In this document: positions 18,115 through 26,494 of the stretch, piece after piece
Layout of the letters: the number at the start of each line of letters is the position of its first letter
Numbering within the stretch: the stretch's first letter is position 1
NCBI RefSeq assembly: GCF_900100625.1
Contig: NZ_FMTY01000002.1
Location: 186,001 to 250,000, forward strand
Source: Flavobacterium saliperosum
Lineage (GTDB): Bacteria > Bacteroidota > Bacteroidia > Flavobacteriales > Flavobacteriaceae
Direction: 5' to 3'
Length of the DNA: 64,000 nucleotides
Program-made: the position numbers and the translations under genes
Notes under the pieces: model-generated
What the model saw: the letters and a program-made list of their open reading frames with translations, nothing else
What the model was told of the DNA's origin: nothing
The model's database searches: none

Positions 18115-18810
18115 TTATCCTATTCTTCTGATAATAGTGTCGATATTGTTTTTATATGTACGTGAAAAAGGAAGACTATATGTATTATCCAATAAATAAC
18201 AATTAGCTTTACCAACATTTATCCTACTTACAAAATGTATATTAACAACATAACTGTTGTGTATTCTGAAAAAATAAAACGGTAATTGGTTTTCAAAAAA
18301 TTTCATGGTTTTAAATCCTGAAATTATTTTACCATTCTTCAGATAGAAATCGGTGGTATTGTTATCTGCTTTGAGATAGACAATATCCTCCAAAGAAATG
18401 AAGTGATAGTCTCCATTTGATTTGATGGATAATTTTTCGGTTTTTTCTTTATTGGAAAGTTTCGTATATTTCAGAAATGTTTTTCGTAGTTCGGTAGGTT
18501 CTAGCGGAGATAAGATATAATCCATCACTCCGTATTTTATAGCATTGTAGGCATTTTTTTTCTTCGGATTCAAAGCAATCACATAAGGAATGGTATCTAC
18601 ATATTGCTTTAAGTCTAGTAACAGGCGCAATGGAATTTCTTTTGAAAACTGGAAAAAAACCAATTGTGGTCTCTTTTCTAATAATGCGTTTAAGGCAGTT
18701 GCATAATCGTTGAAAATTCCAATGCAAATAAACTCATCAAATTGTTGAAATTCATTCAAACTTTTTTCTAAAGTTTGTGTGGCATCAATAATAATATAGG
18801 AATTCAGCAC
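18115..18810 (-). CDS. LytTR-family response regulator with degenerate receiver
   Basis: A 231-residue DNA-binding protein. Residues 1-120 have the receiver fold pattern, but the expected phosphoacceptor aspartate is Gln54 in LVFFQFSKEIP, and the acidic pocket near the N terminus is reduced to Asp9. Residues 135-230 form a LytTR domain (FISLEDIVYLKADNNTTDFY, then FFRIHNSYVVNIHFVSRI). LytTR proteins bind direct repeats near promoters. With no aspartate to phosphorylate, activity would have to be set by expression level or by protein contact. It is divergent from the NarL-type regulator with 82 bp between the two start codons. Start: ATG at 18810. Confidence 0.88.
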   Translation of the reverse strand: MLNSYIIIDATQTLEKSLNEFQQFDEFICIGIFNDYATALNALLEKRPQLVFFQFSKEIPLRLLLDLKQYVDTIPYVIALNPKKKNAYNAIKYGVMDYILSPLEPTELRKTFLKYTKLSNKEKTEKLSIKSNGDYHFISLEDIVYLKADNNTTDFYLKNGKIISGFKTMKFFENQLPFYFFRIHNSYVVNIHFVSRINVGKANCYLLDNTYSLPFSRTYKNNIDTIIRRIG

Positions 18811-18892
18811 TTTGTGATTAAATTTGATGCAATTTAGTATCCTTAAGACATTTCTTCTTACGGTTTTTTTAACTAATTATTACGGTTGCGCT

Positions 18893-19564
18893 ATGTTTGA
18901 GACTCTTTCTATTTTAGTCGTTGATGATCATCCCATGACAACAGATGCTTATATTAATCTGATTTCCAGTGCATCTTTAGGGATTGGTTTTACTTTTCAA
19001 AAAGCTGCCGACTTAAAAACGGCCTTTAAAAGTATTGAGCAAAACTTTAAGAGTGGTAGTACATTTGATGTCGCATTAATAGATATTAGTCTTCCTCCCT
19101 ATGAAGAAGAAAAGATTTTGTCCGGAACCGATTTAGCCAAAATTATCCGAAAAAGATTCCCAGATTGTAAAATCATTATGCTTACCATGCATACTGAATC
19201 TTTAATTCTAAACAGAGTATACAAAACCATACATCCTGAAGGTTTCATCTCAAAAAACGATATCGATTTTGCTACTTTTCCCTCCTTATTTGGAAATATT
19301 CTTAAAGGAGAAATTTTTATCAGTAAAACAATAAAAGATTCATTAAATGCGCTTCTGAAAGAAAATGTCAAATGGGATGAGTACGACACTCAAATTATCA
19401 TCCTTTTAGATAAAGGCATTAAAACAAAAGAATTACCTAGCTTTATAGATTTGTCACTTAGTTCGATTGAAAAACGAAAAGCGAATATTAAAAGAAATCT
19501 TCTGGATCAGAAAGCCTCTGATGATGAGCTAATTAGCGTTTGTAAAGTGTTAAAATTAATATAG
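18893..19564 (+). CDS. NarL/LuxR-type response regulator
   Basis: A 223-residue transcription regulator, from ATG 18893 (MFETLSILVVDDHPM). An in-frame ATG at 18824 would add 23 residues that look like a signal peptide; a cytoplasmic regulator should not have one, so I reject that start. The receiver domain has Asp11/Asp12 and phosphoacceptor Asp64 in VALIDISLP, with Lys in FISKND. The C-terminal helix-turn-helix (TKELPSFIDLSLSSIEKRKA) is LuxR-like but short. It is the likely partner of the HisKA_3 kinase at 15561-17597, although the two are not in one operon. The target genes are not evident. Confidence 0.87.
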   Translation: MFETLSILVVDDHPMTTDAYINLISSASLGIGFTFQKAADLKTAFKSIEQNFKSGSTFDVALIDISLPPYEEEKILSGTDLAKIIRKRFPDCKIIMLTMHTESLILNRVYKTIHPEGFISKNDIDFATFPSLFGNILKGEIFISKTIKDSLNALLKENVKWDEYDTQIIILLDKGIKTKELPSFIDLSLSSIEKRKANIKRNLLDQKASDDELISVCKVLKLI

Positions 19565-19913
19565 TACCCAAAACCGTAATTCTTTATTTGAAAAACCGTA
19601 GTCATTATCGGTGTTTTGAGGTTAATTTTGCCCTGAAATCATTAAAATATTACCTCTTGAAAGTAAAGAAGTTAGTGGTAGGAGTAACTTGGAAATGGAT
19701 GAAGATGAAACAATTAAGATGTTTGGATTATTAATCTGGATTTTTATTGTTTAGTGAAGAATTACGCTTTTGATCAATCTAAATATGTTTTTTAATTAGG
19801 AGCTAAAATCCGATTATCAATCAGTATCTGTTCATCTTATAAGATTTCAATATCAATTCAGGTTTGTTCTATTTTTTCATTAGGCTTTTTTACCAATTAA
19901 AAAAAGAATTATT
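19565..19913. other. intergenic stretch of about 350 bp
   Basis: No gene is supported; the longest ATG frame is about 19 codons. A TAATTTTG sequence at 19623-19630 fits the -7 consensus but lacks a well-placed TTG, and it lies almost 290 bp before the next gene. Otherwise AT-rich. Confidence 0.5.
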
Positions 19914-20306
19914 ATGAAACAAAAGACTATTCTTATTATTGATGATTCTTATACAGATCGTTTTATAGCAACAGAAATTATAAAAAGTTGTAATAGCCTT
20001 TGTAATATTGTAGAAATTGATAATGCACAAAAAGGACTTGACTTTTTAAGTTCGTCAACCCTTCTTTCTCCAATAATTATTTTTTTAGATATCAGAATGC
20101 CAATAATGGATGGATTCGGATTTTTGAAACATTTTGATTCATTACCCAAAACCATTAAAAATTTCTGTAGGATATACATGCTCAGCTCTTCTATCGATCC
20201 CTCTGATTTTAAAAGAGCACTTGATTATAATTACGTTGTCGATTATTTAATCAAACCACCAACCGTTGACAGCATTCAAAATATTATGAAGGGTAATGAA
20301 AATTAA
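19914..20306 (+). CDS. single-domain response regulator (CheY-like)
   Basis: A 130-residue receiver with no output domain. Acidic residues are in ILIIDDSYTD, the phosphoacceptor is Asp59 in IIIFLDIRMPIMDG, the switch residue is in IYMLSSSI, and the lysine is in YLIKPP. It is the third regulator of this island, in the same orientation as the NarL-type regulator but 350 bp away, so probably independently transcribed. It resembles the regulator at 9211-9594 in architecture and in the SSSI motif. The cognate kinase is not identifiable from position. Confidence 0.9.
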   Translation: MKQKTILIIDDSYTDRFIATEIIKSCNSLCNIVEIDNAQKGLDFLSSSTLLSPIIIFLDIRMPIMDGFGFLKHFDSLPKTIKNFCRIYMLSSSIDPSDFKRALDYNYVVDYLIKPPTVDSIQNIMKGNEN

Positions 20307-20452
20307 CGTCTCCCCAAAAAGCGATTTCTCATCAATATGGCTTTTTTAAACCGTTACTTTTTGCATGATTAGGGTAATGGATTTTGCAGTTATTTTTAAA
20401 CTACTTTCGGATAATTATCTGTTTGATACCTATAATAGAAATGTAATCCAGA

Positions 20453-20492
20453 TAAAAAAAAGACCATCTTGTTTAAGACAGTCTTTTTGGTT
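20453..20492. terminator. bidirectional terminator, near copy of the one at 12944
   Basis: A7 tract, stem AAGAC / GTCTT continuing into TCTT / AAGA across two mismatches, GTTT loop, T5 tract. It lies between the converging CheY-like gene and the M56 gene. The hairpin and some flanking sequence match 12944-12985. Confidence 0.7.
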
Positions 20493-20579
20493 TTGATTAT
20501 TTCCGCTGCGCTCCAATTAATTAAATTTTCTTAATATCAAATGCCTCGGGTGATGATGATTGATGATTTGTATTTGAAT

Positions 20580-22487
20580 TTATTTTCGGGCTTTTGCCGC
20601 TTCTTCTCTGGCTTTTTGTGCTTCCAGTAACGCTTTTTCACGTTCTTTCATAGCTTCTTTGTGGACTTCCATAGCTTCTTTATGTGCTTTCATGGCTTCT
20701 CTATGTTCTTCCATGGCTTTTTTTCTTGCTTCCATGCCTTCTTTTTGCGCTTTCTCGATTTCCGGACGAATGCGTTCCATTTCCGCTTTGACTTCGTCGG
20801 ATATTTTTTTAACGTCGATGGTTTCAACGATTTTTTTTCCGTCTTCGTTTCTGGTGGTAATAATAATTTTTTTATCGCCGTCCTGAATTATTTTAATCTC
20901 ATCAGCGCTGATATTTTTACTGCCTTTTATGCCTTTTGGACCTTTTTCTCCCTTAGTGTTATAAACAAATACATTGTCTATGTTTTCGGCATCGATTGCA
21001 CCCAAGATTTCTTCGGTCACTTTTTCACCGTTAACCCAAACTTCTTTTTTACCGTCTTTTTGTTTGATTACGACATTTTTCTTAATCATTTTTGGCGTTC
21101 GTGGTGTTCCCGGTGCATCCGGTGGTGAAGGAAGGTCTTCTAAAGCCGGAGCATCTGGTGGTGTGGGAATGTCAAAATCGTCCGACCAGTTAAAACCATC
21201 TTCCTCACCTTCTACAACTACCTGAATTGCCTCGCCGTTTTCGTTCAGGTGTTTTATAGTTTTGAATCTTGCCAAGCCTTCTCTCGGGCCTACTTCTTTT
21301 GGCGCTCCAAAACCAATGGCGCCTTTCCCGTTTTCGTCCATCTCTTTAAAGAAATGAATAGGTTGAATAGGGGAATCACTTTCCGTTTGCGAAGTGCCTT
21401 TTCTGCCGTCTTTGTCTTTGTATTCCACTTTAATGGCAGTAATTTCACCTTTGCTGTTTCGTTTCACTTTGGAAATCTTCAAAGTTACACCGTACTCGTT
21501 TTTAAGCATTTCGGCATACTTTTTAATTTCGGCATCGGTAGAATTTTTATCGATTTCCACCGAGATCACATTTTTGGTTTGCTGGCGGTTTTCCACTTTA
21601 GGAAGTGATTTCTCTTGCGCCAAAACCCGCATTTGGAATTGGAACATGAAGAAAGCCAGTAACGGCAGCACCACGAAATACTTCCAGTAATTCTTCTTAC
21701 TTGATTGATTTTTGTTTAACATAACGATTCGTTTTTTGATTAATGATTGATAAAATGGATTGGTGATTGCAATGCATTGCGACTGCATTGTGACTTTTAA
21801 TAAGGTTTTCTGATAGCTTTTAATATCGTCGATTTGTTTTGTGGCTTCGGCATCGGCAATGAATTCAAGGTTTTGTGCAATGGCTTTTTTGTACAGCCAT
21901 ACAATCGGATTGAACCAAAACGCAATGCAGAAGATTTGGGCAACCAGCATGTCTAAAGAGTGCTTCTGGGCACTGTGCACTTTCTCGTGATGAAGAATGT
22001 TTTCCAATTCATCCTCTTTCAGCACGCTGGAATTATAAACGATATAATTAAAAAATGAAAAAGGTGATTGGACTTTCTCAGTATCAATTAAATAAAAATT
22101 ACTTCGTTTGATGGCTTTCGGTTTTTCGATTAACTGTTTGATTGCGAAACAATCAATTAGAAACTTAAGGAGAAAAACACTGATCCCGATTCCGTAAAGC
22201 ACCAAGACTACCTGAAACCAATTGATTTCAAACGCCGGTTCCTGAGCCGGAACAGAATTGGAAACCGATGAAACGACACTATAGTTATCGGTAAACGGAG
22301 CAGGGTCTACCCAAACAATTTTGGTATAGGTTATGAAAGGCAACACTAACGAGGTGATTAATCCCGCAAGCAAGAACCATCGGTTCGAAGTAAAAAATGT
22401 CTCTTTTCGAAGGAATAAGAAGTACGCCAGATAGAACACACTCATCAAGGCACTCACTTTCAGCAGATAAATTCCCAAAGCTTCCAT
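20580..22487 (-). CDS. M56 family (BlaR1-like) membrane metallopeptidase with heptad tail
   Basis: A 635-residue membrane protein with BlaR1/MecR1-like topology. Transmembrane helices lie at about 5-25, 35-52, 92-110 and 270-290. The zinc protease motif is H167-E168-K-V-H171 (HEKVH), with a third ligand region in LEFIADAEA. In the BlaR1 system, signal detection activates this protease and leads to cleavage of the BlaI repressor. There is no penicillin-binding sensor domain here. Instead the C-terminal half contains beta-rich segments with repeated K-I/V-x-x-x-G motifs, a proline-rich stretch (PTPPDAPALEDLPSPPDAP) and a final tail of seven-residue repeats such as EAMKAHK and EAMEVHK (about 588-635). 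It lies 4 bp after the BlaI-like gene in one operon. The signal is unknown. Confidence 0.9.
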   Translation of the reverse strand: MEALGIYLLKVSALMSVFYLAYFLFLRKETFFTSNRWFLLAGLITSLVLPFITYTKIVWVDPAPFTDNYSVVSSVSNSVPAQEPAFEINWFQVVLVLYGIGISVFLLKFLIDCFAIKQLIEKPKAIKRSNFYLIDTEKVQSPFSFFNYIVYNSSVLKEDELENILHHEKVHSAQKHSLDMLVAQIFCIAFWFNPIVWLYKKAIAQNLEFIADAEATKQIDDIKSYQKTLLKVTMQSQCIAITNPFYQSLIKKRIVMLNKNQSSKKNYWKYFVVLPLLAFFMFQFQMRVLAQEKSLPKVENRQQTKNVISVEIDKNSTDAEIKKYAEMLKNEYGVTLKISKVKRNSKGEITAIKVEYKDKDGRKGTSQTESDSPIQPIHFFKEMDENGKGAIGFGAPKEVGPREGLARFKTIKHLNENGEAIQVVVEGEEDGFNWSDDFDIPTPPDAPALEDLPSPPDAPGTPRTPKMIKKNVVIKQKDGKKEVWVNGEKVTEEILGAIDAENIDNVFVYNTKGEKGPKGIKGSKNISADEIKIIQDGDKKIIITTRNEDGKKIVETIDVKKISDEVKAEMERIRPEIEKAQKEGMEARKKAMEEHREAMKAHKEAMEVHKEAMKEREKALLEAQKAREEAAKARK

Positions 22488-22491
22488 AGGC

Positions 22492-22851
22492 TTATTTTTT
22501 CTGTTCGATCATCTCTAAAATCTCACGCAATTCTTTCGCACTGATTTTCTCTTCTTTGGCAAAAAAGGAAACCATGCTTTTATAGGAATTATTGAAATAA
22601 TTTTCAATAGCCACGTTCATAAACCCTTTACGGTAGTCTTCTTTTGTTACGATAGGGAAGTACTGGTGCGTATTTCCGAAAGCATTATGCGACACATAGC
22701 CTTTCTCTTCCAGATTCCTGATTATCGTAGATAGGGTGTTGTAATGCGGCTGATCTTCTTTAATTTCGGCCATCACTTCTTTCACGAAAGCTTTTTCCAG
22801 CTTCCATAAAATGTGCATCACTTCTTCTTCTTTGTTGGTTAACTTTTGCAT
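22492..22851 (-). CDS. BlaI/MecI/CopY-family repressor
   Basis: A 119-residue winged-helix repressor. The N-terminal signature LTNKEEEVMHILWKLEKAFV and the recognition region YNTLSTIIRNLEEKGYV are typical of the Penicillinase_R family. Such repressors bind dyads as dimers and are inactivated by cleavage by their M56 partner, which is encoded 4 bp downstream. Two dyads with AACTA(T) arms overlap the upstream promoter, so the operon is very probably autorepressed. The family's usual cleavage site (between N and F in the C-terminal half) may correspond to the ENYFNNSYK region, but this is not certain. Confidence 0.93.
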   Translation of the reverse strand: MQKLTNKEEEVMHILWKLEKAFVKEVMAEIKEDQPHYNTLSTIIRNLEEKGYVSHNAFGNTHQYFPIVTKEDYRKGFMNVAIENYFNNSYKSMVSFFAKEEKISAKELREILEMIEQKK

Positions 22852-22869
22852 GATTGTTTGTTTTAAGTG

Positions 22870-22961
22870 GGCGTTTTCGCCGAAAAAGGCGAATCGGGCT
22901 ATCCGCTATATCTTTTGCTACACTTCGTTTCGCAAAAGGATGCCGCTGCTATCCCTAACGC
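22870..22961. repeat. REP-like imperfect palindrome in the blaI leader
   Basis: A 92-bp element of two hairpins. TTCGCC/GGCGAA lies at 22876-22893, then GGGCTATCCGCTATATCTTT is followed by an imperfect inverted copy ending in GCTGCTATCCC. The ends are GCGTT / AACGC. It is more GC-rich than its surroundings. From memory, very similar elements are scattered between genes in many Flavobacterium genomes. It lies between the promoter and the start codon of the BlaI-like gene and would therefore be transcribed in its 5' leader. Confidence 0.65.
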
Positions 22962-22988
22962 AAACGTGCTTATTATTCAAGCACAGAA

Positions 22989-23033
22989 CAAACTTACAAC
23001 TATGTTTTTAGTTACGCAACTATTTTTATAGTT
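22989..23033 (-). promoter_or_regulatory. blaI promoter with two overlapping operator dyads
   Basis: Read on the minus strand: TTG (23019-23017), a 20-nt spacer, TAAGTTTG (22996-22989), a full Bacteroidetes consensus. Dyad 1 is AACTA-N6-TAGTT at 22998-23013, between the two promoter elements. Dyad 2 is AACTAT-N4-ATAGTT at 23018-23033, over the -33 element. This is the expected geometry for autorepression by the BlaI-like protein. A third half site (ATAGTT) lies near 23051. Confidence 0.75.
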
Positions 23034-23142
23034 AAATAACGAATTTTATAGTTTATTTAACAAATTTGGGAATTGTAAAAATAATTAAAACCGCTGATTA
23101 CTAGAGTGTTAATTAACTTTTTTATTGAACGTATTTTTGCAT

Positions 23143-23176
23143 TTAAAAAAAACGCATCCCTTATTACGGAATGCGC
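23143..23176 (-). terminator. terminator of the ABC-thioredoxin operon
   Basis: On the minus strand a stem GCGCATTCC / GGGATGCG (one U-G pair) with a seven-base loop and a T8 tail, 40 bp after the stop of the fusion gene. Confidence 0.8.
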
Positions 23177-23215
23177 TTAATGTTATCGTCGTTGCAGTTT
23201 CTCCACATTTTTTAA

Positions 23216-25453
23216 TTATCCTTCCTCTGGTAAATGCAGTGCTTTTCGCAACAGGATTTCAAAAGAAACATCACTTGGATATGGTAATTTTGCATTGACG
23301 AAATTACCTTTCGGGTCTATTAATATAAATCTCGGTATGGTTTCCAAATCATAATTCGTAGCGAATAGTTTAGAATTATCAGTATGCCATTGCAATACCG
23401 TTTTCGATTTGCTTTTGGCACTAATAAACCATTTCTGCACATTTTCGTCGGTACTGAGCGCTACAAACTGAATGTTCTCCTTTTTGTATTTCAAAGCAAA
23501 TTTCTCAAAGTAAGGCGATTGCTGTCTGCACGGGCCACACCAGGTAGCCCAAACATCAATAAGCACATATTTACCTTTCAGACCAACCAGTGAAACTTTA
23601 TTTCCGTCAACATTTGTGGCTTCAAAAACGGGTGCAGGTTTACCTTTTCCTAAACTTTCGGCAATTGCGTTAAGGTTGTTAATCTTTTTTCGATAATCGT
23701 TATTGCTGAATTGCGAATTGTACTTTGCGACAAATTGGTTTCTTTCATTGCTGGTTGAAGCTTCTTCAATACTTTTACTTATTTGCCAAAAGAGCATTTT
23801 GTCTTTAAACGATCCGTTTTTCAGTTTCGAAATGGCTAAAACAGCTTTGGTGTTCTCGTCGATGTCCTGATTGTTCTTGGCAATCAGCTGACTTTTTACA
23901 TAATCGAAATAATCAGTACTGCTAAGTAGGCTTTCGTCGGTTAAGGATAGTTTTTTTTGTATTTCAACGATTTGCGGTCCTCCGTTAGTTTTTTCATTAG
24001 GGTATAAAGCAGATCTTTTTTTCAAAAGGTCATTCCACATATTCAGGTAATTTGTAGTGATTAACTTCTGTCTTCTTTCGGTATAATCGTTTTTCGGAAT
24101 ATAATTATCAACAGTTTTAAACGTGTTGGCTGCTTCAGTTTCCTTTTTCCATCCTTTATATATTGCCTCAATAATAATTTGAGGTTTATCAAGATTAACG
24201 TTTTCCTGTAAATAATAGGAAGCCATATTCCAATTTACTTTAGCGTTGTCATTCATTTGATTTTCAGCCAAACGGGTCCCTTTCAATTTGAATTCTGACT
24301 TTGATTCAGCAATTTTTCCATCCAGGTAAATACTGTCTTGTTGTCCGAAAAACACATTGCCTTGAAATTTATGGTCGATTATGAAAGTATAATTATCAGT
24401 GATTACTTTTTCTTTCAAAACGTAATGGAATTCATTGTTTTTAATTGGAATTACAGCAATAGTATCCTGAATGGTATTGTCTTTAATATAGATGTTTTGG
24501 AATTTCTCACTGCTTTCAATCCTACCACAAAAAACGGTTTTGTCATAATCCGGCATCTGATTGGGACGTAATAACCAATAGGTTAATCCTCCAAAAAAGA
24601 AAATTACAACAAACAGTTTTGAGATTTTTAAAGGGCTGTTAAAGGCTAATTTCAAAGTTTTGTAACGATACCAATTAAAGCCGATGTACAATAAAATGAT
24701 ACCCAGAGTCACACTAATATATTCGGTAAAAGTAAACCAATATCCTAAATCGCTGCCTTTATGATTTACGGCTATTTTGGAAAGAATTTCATAAGGATAC
24801 CAAACCGGTACCAAGTCAAAAGGTTTGAGGAAGATGGTTAGCAATAATCCGAAAAAACCAATTATGACAGACCAGATAAAACTTGAAATTAAGACCGAAA
24901 TGATAAATTGGATTATCGTAACCAGTAGTGATGCCACAAACAAACGCGTGCCCGTATGAATAATTTCAATTACAGGAAACTCCATAATAGCCATTTTAGG
25001 CACGGTAACGAAAAAGCTAAGCAACCAAGCGCATAGTATCGAAACGAAAACAAAGAAAATTATTGAAATGGTATTGGCAATAAGAACGGTAAAGAATTTA
25101 GAGAAATAAATCGAAAATTTTTGTGTTGGTTGGGTTTCCATTAGTTGCCAGCCACCATTTTTATGGTCCAATTGTGTGATACGACTCACGGTGATAATAA
25201 TAAGCAACGGAAAGAAGAAATAAGCAAAAGGCTGCAGTGTATTTTCAATAAATTTTAAATAATAGTTATACGGCAATTCAGATTTAATTTCGTCAGTACT
25301 TTCAATGAGAAGAACAATGAAAAAAAGTATCGGCGAAATAGCACCTATTATAGCGCTGGTGTAATACATACCTGTACCTCTTTTTTTGATATGTTCGGCT
25401 TTTAGTGCGGTAATAAAGTTGGAAATATTAATTTTCATCAGTTCGTTTTTCAT
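23216..25453 (-). CDS. ABC-2 permease fused to a periplasmic TlpA-like thioredoxin
   Basis: A 745-residue fusion. Residues 1-295 are an ABC-2 (BcrB/lantibiotic-immunity-like) permease with seven predicted helices, at about 31-50, 75-92, 121-149, 169-190, 192-210, 240-261 and 279-295. Six would be usual; the seventh places everything after residue 296 in the periplasm. Residues 300-430 resemble the DUF4369 beta domain that precedes thioredoxin domains in Bacteroidetes TlpA proteins. Residues 430-600 are helical and charged. Residues 605-745 are a TlpA/ResA-type thioredoxin with the active site WCGPC (Cys639, Cys642) and the cis-proline in LETIPRFILID. The reading frame is unbroken. The start overlaps the ATPase gene by 26 bp (or 11 bp if the second ATG is used), so the two are coupled. 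Inference: a transporter or efflux unit with a tethered disulfide reductase; the substrate is unknown. Confidence 0.88.
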   Translation of the reverse strand: MKNELMKINISNFITALKAEHIKKRGTGMYYTSAIIGAISPILFFIVLLIESTDEIKSELPYNYYLKFIENTLQPFAYFFFPLLIIITVSRITQLDHKNGGWQLMETQPTQKFSIYFSKFFTVLIANTISIIFFVFVSILCAWLLSFFVTVPKMAIMEFPVIEIIHTGTRLFVASLLVTIIQFIISVLISSFIWSVIIGFFGLLLTIFLKPFDLVPVWYPYEILSKIAVNHKGSDLGYWFTFTEYISVTLGIILLYIGFNWYRYKTLKLAFNSPLKISKLFVVIFFFGGLTYWLLRPNQMPDYDKTVFCGRIESSEKFQNIYIKDNTIQDTIAVIPIKNNEFHYVLKEKVITDNYTFIIDHKFQGNVFFGQQDSIYLDGKIAESKSEFKLKGTRLAENQMNDNAKVNWNMASYYLQENVNLDKPQIIIEAIYKGWKKETEAANTFKTVDNYIPKNDYTERRQKLITTNYLNMWNDLLKKRSALYPNEKTNGGPQIVEIQKKLSLTDESLLSSTDYFDYVKSQLIAKNNQDIDENTKAVLAISKLKNGSFKDKMLFWQISKSIEEASTSNERNQFVAKYNSQFSNNDYRKKINNLNAIAESLGKGKPAPVFEATNVDGNKVSLVGLKGKYVLIDVWATWCGPCRQQSPYFEKFALKYKKENIQFVALSTDENVQKWFISAKSKSKTVLQWHTDNSKLFATNYDLETIPRFILIDPKGNFVNAKLPYPSDVSFEILLRKALHLPEEG

Positions 25454-26354
25454 TAGTTAGTGTCATAAACCATTCTTCCAGTCCGTCTAAAATTTTAACT
25501 TCATAAATGGCGGCATTTTGGGCAATCAGGTTTTTAATAAAATCAGGAATAGCTTCCTTGTTTTGAATGTTTAAGACGATTTGATTTTGAGCAATCATCT
25601 TTACATTGGAATAACTGTTTTCGAGTTTCGGCAGCCAATTTTCCGCATCGTCAATCGTGATTTGAATTTTACAGAAGCTGGCAGCTTTAGAAAGTTCCTG
25701 CATGGTGCCTTCAAAACGTAGTTTTCCCTTATTGATGATACTAACATGTGTACACATTTTTTCAATTTCACTAAGTAAATGACTCGATACAAAAATGGTA
25801 ACCCCTTTTTCTTTGTTGAGTCTGATAAGTAGTTTTCGGATATCGATAATTCCGTTGGGGTCCAAGCCGTTTACCGGCTCATCGAGTAAAAGTAATTCGG
25901 GTTCACTCAATAAAGCCATGGCAATAGCTAAACGTTGTTTCATTCCCAACGAATATTGTTTTGCTTTACGTTTTCCGTCTTGGGTTAAATCAACTAATGC
26001 GAGTGTTTCATGGATTTTTTCTTCTGAAATCCCACGAAGTTTAGCAATATATCTCAGATTATCAATCCCGCTCAAATGAAGGTATAGTGCGGGTGATTCT
26101 ACCAAAGAACCCACTTTTGAAAAAACGAATGGTAATTGTTTTTGAAGTGGTTGATTGAATAGTTTAATGGCGTTACCCTGTTCCGGAATGATTCCGGTTA
26201 GTAGTCGCATCGTGGTTGATTTTCCCGCTCCGTTGGGACCTAAAAAACCATAAATTGAACCCTTTGGCACTTTGATGGAAATATTTTCCAAAACTTTCTT
26301 ATCCTTGGAATATTGAAAATTGAGCGCCTCAGTTTGGATTATATAGTCGGTCAT
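25428..26354 (-). CDS. ABC transporter ATP-binding protein (BcrA/lantibiotic-immunity type)
   Basis: A 308-residue ATPase that partners the permease-thioredoxin fusion encoded directly downstream. Motifs: Walker A GFLGPNGAGKST, signature YSLGMKQRLAIAMALL, Walker B ELLLLDEPVNGLDPNG, H-loop in FVSSHLLSEIE. The C-terminal 90 residues are the variable extension typical of BcrA/CcmA-like ATPases for ABC-2 permeases. Members of this clade export or expel peptides such as bacitracin and lantibiotics, or lipids; no specific substrate can be assigned. It appears to be the first gene of a two-gene operon; I see no exact promoter consensus in the 140 bp upstream. Confidence 0.92.
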   Translation of the reverse strand: MTDYIIQTEALNFQYSKDKKVLENISIKVPKGSIYGFLGPNGAGKSTTMRLLTGIIPEQGNAIKLFNQPLQKQLPFVFSKVGSLVESPALYLHLSGIDNLRYIAKLRGISEEKIHETLALVDLTQDGKRKAKQYSLGMKQRLAIAMALLSEPELLLLDEPVNGLDPNGIIDIRKLLIRLNKEKGVTIFVSSHLLSEIEKMCTHVSIINKGKLRFEGTMQELSKAASFCKIQITIDDAENWLPKLENSYSNVKMIAQNQIVLNIQNKEAIPDFIKNLIAQNAAIYEVKILDGLEEWFMTLTNEKRTDEN

Positions 26355-26494
26355 AATTATTTTTTTGCCTACTAAAGTAAGTAAAATAATATGTTTTTTG
26401 ACTTAAATAAATTACCGTAAAAGAAAAATTTGTTGGAAAATAATTACGAGTTAATACACAACGTTAAGTTATCGACGTTCTAAAAATTAAGAAA

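Noticed and set aside
18824..18892. Upstream ATG of the NarL-type regulator giving a signal-peptide-like N terminus ending in YYGC
   Set aside because: A DNA-binding receiver protein is cytoplasmic; the receiver fold starts properly at the ATG at 18893, and the extra segment is probably untranslated leader.
20661..21128. 155-codon plus-strand frame antisense to the M56 gene
   Set aside because: Phenylalanine-rich product caused by the lysine- and glutamate-rich codons on the real coding strand; no domain, no promoter.
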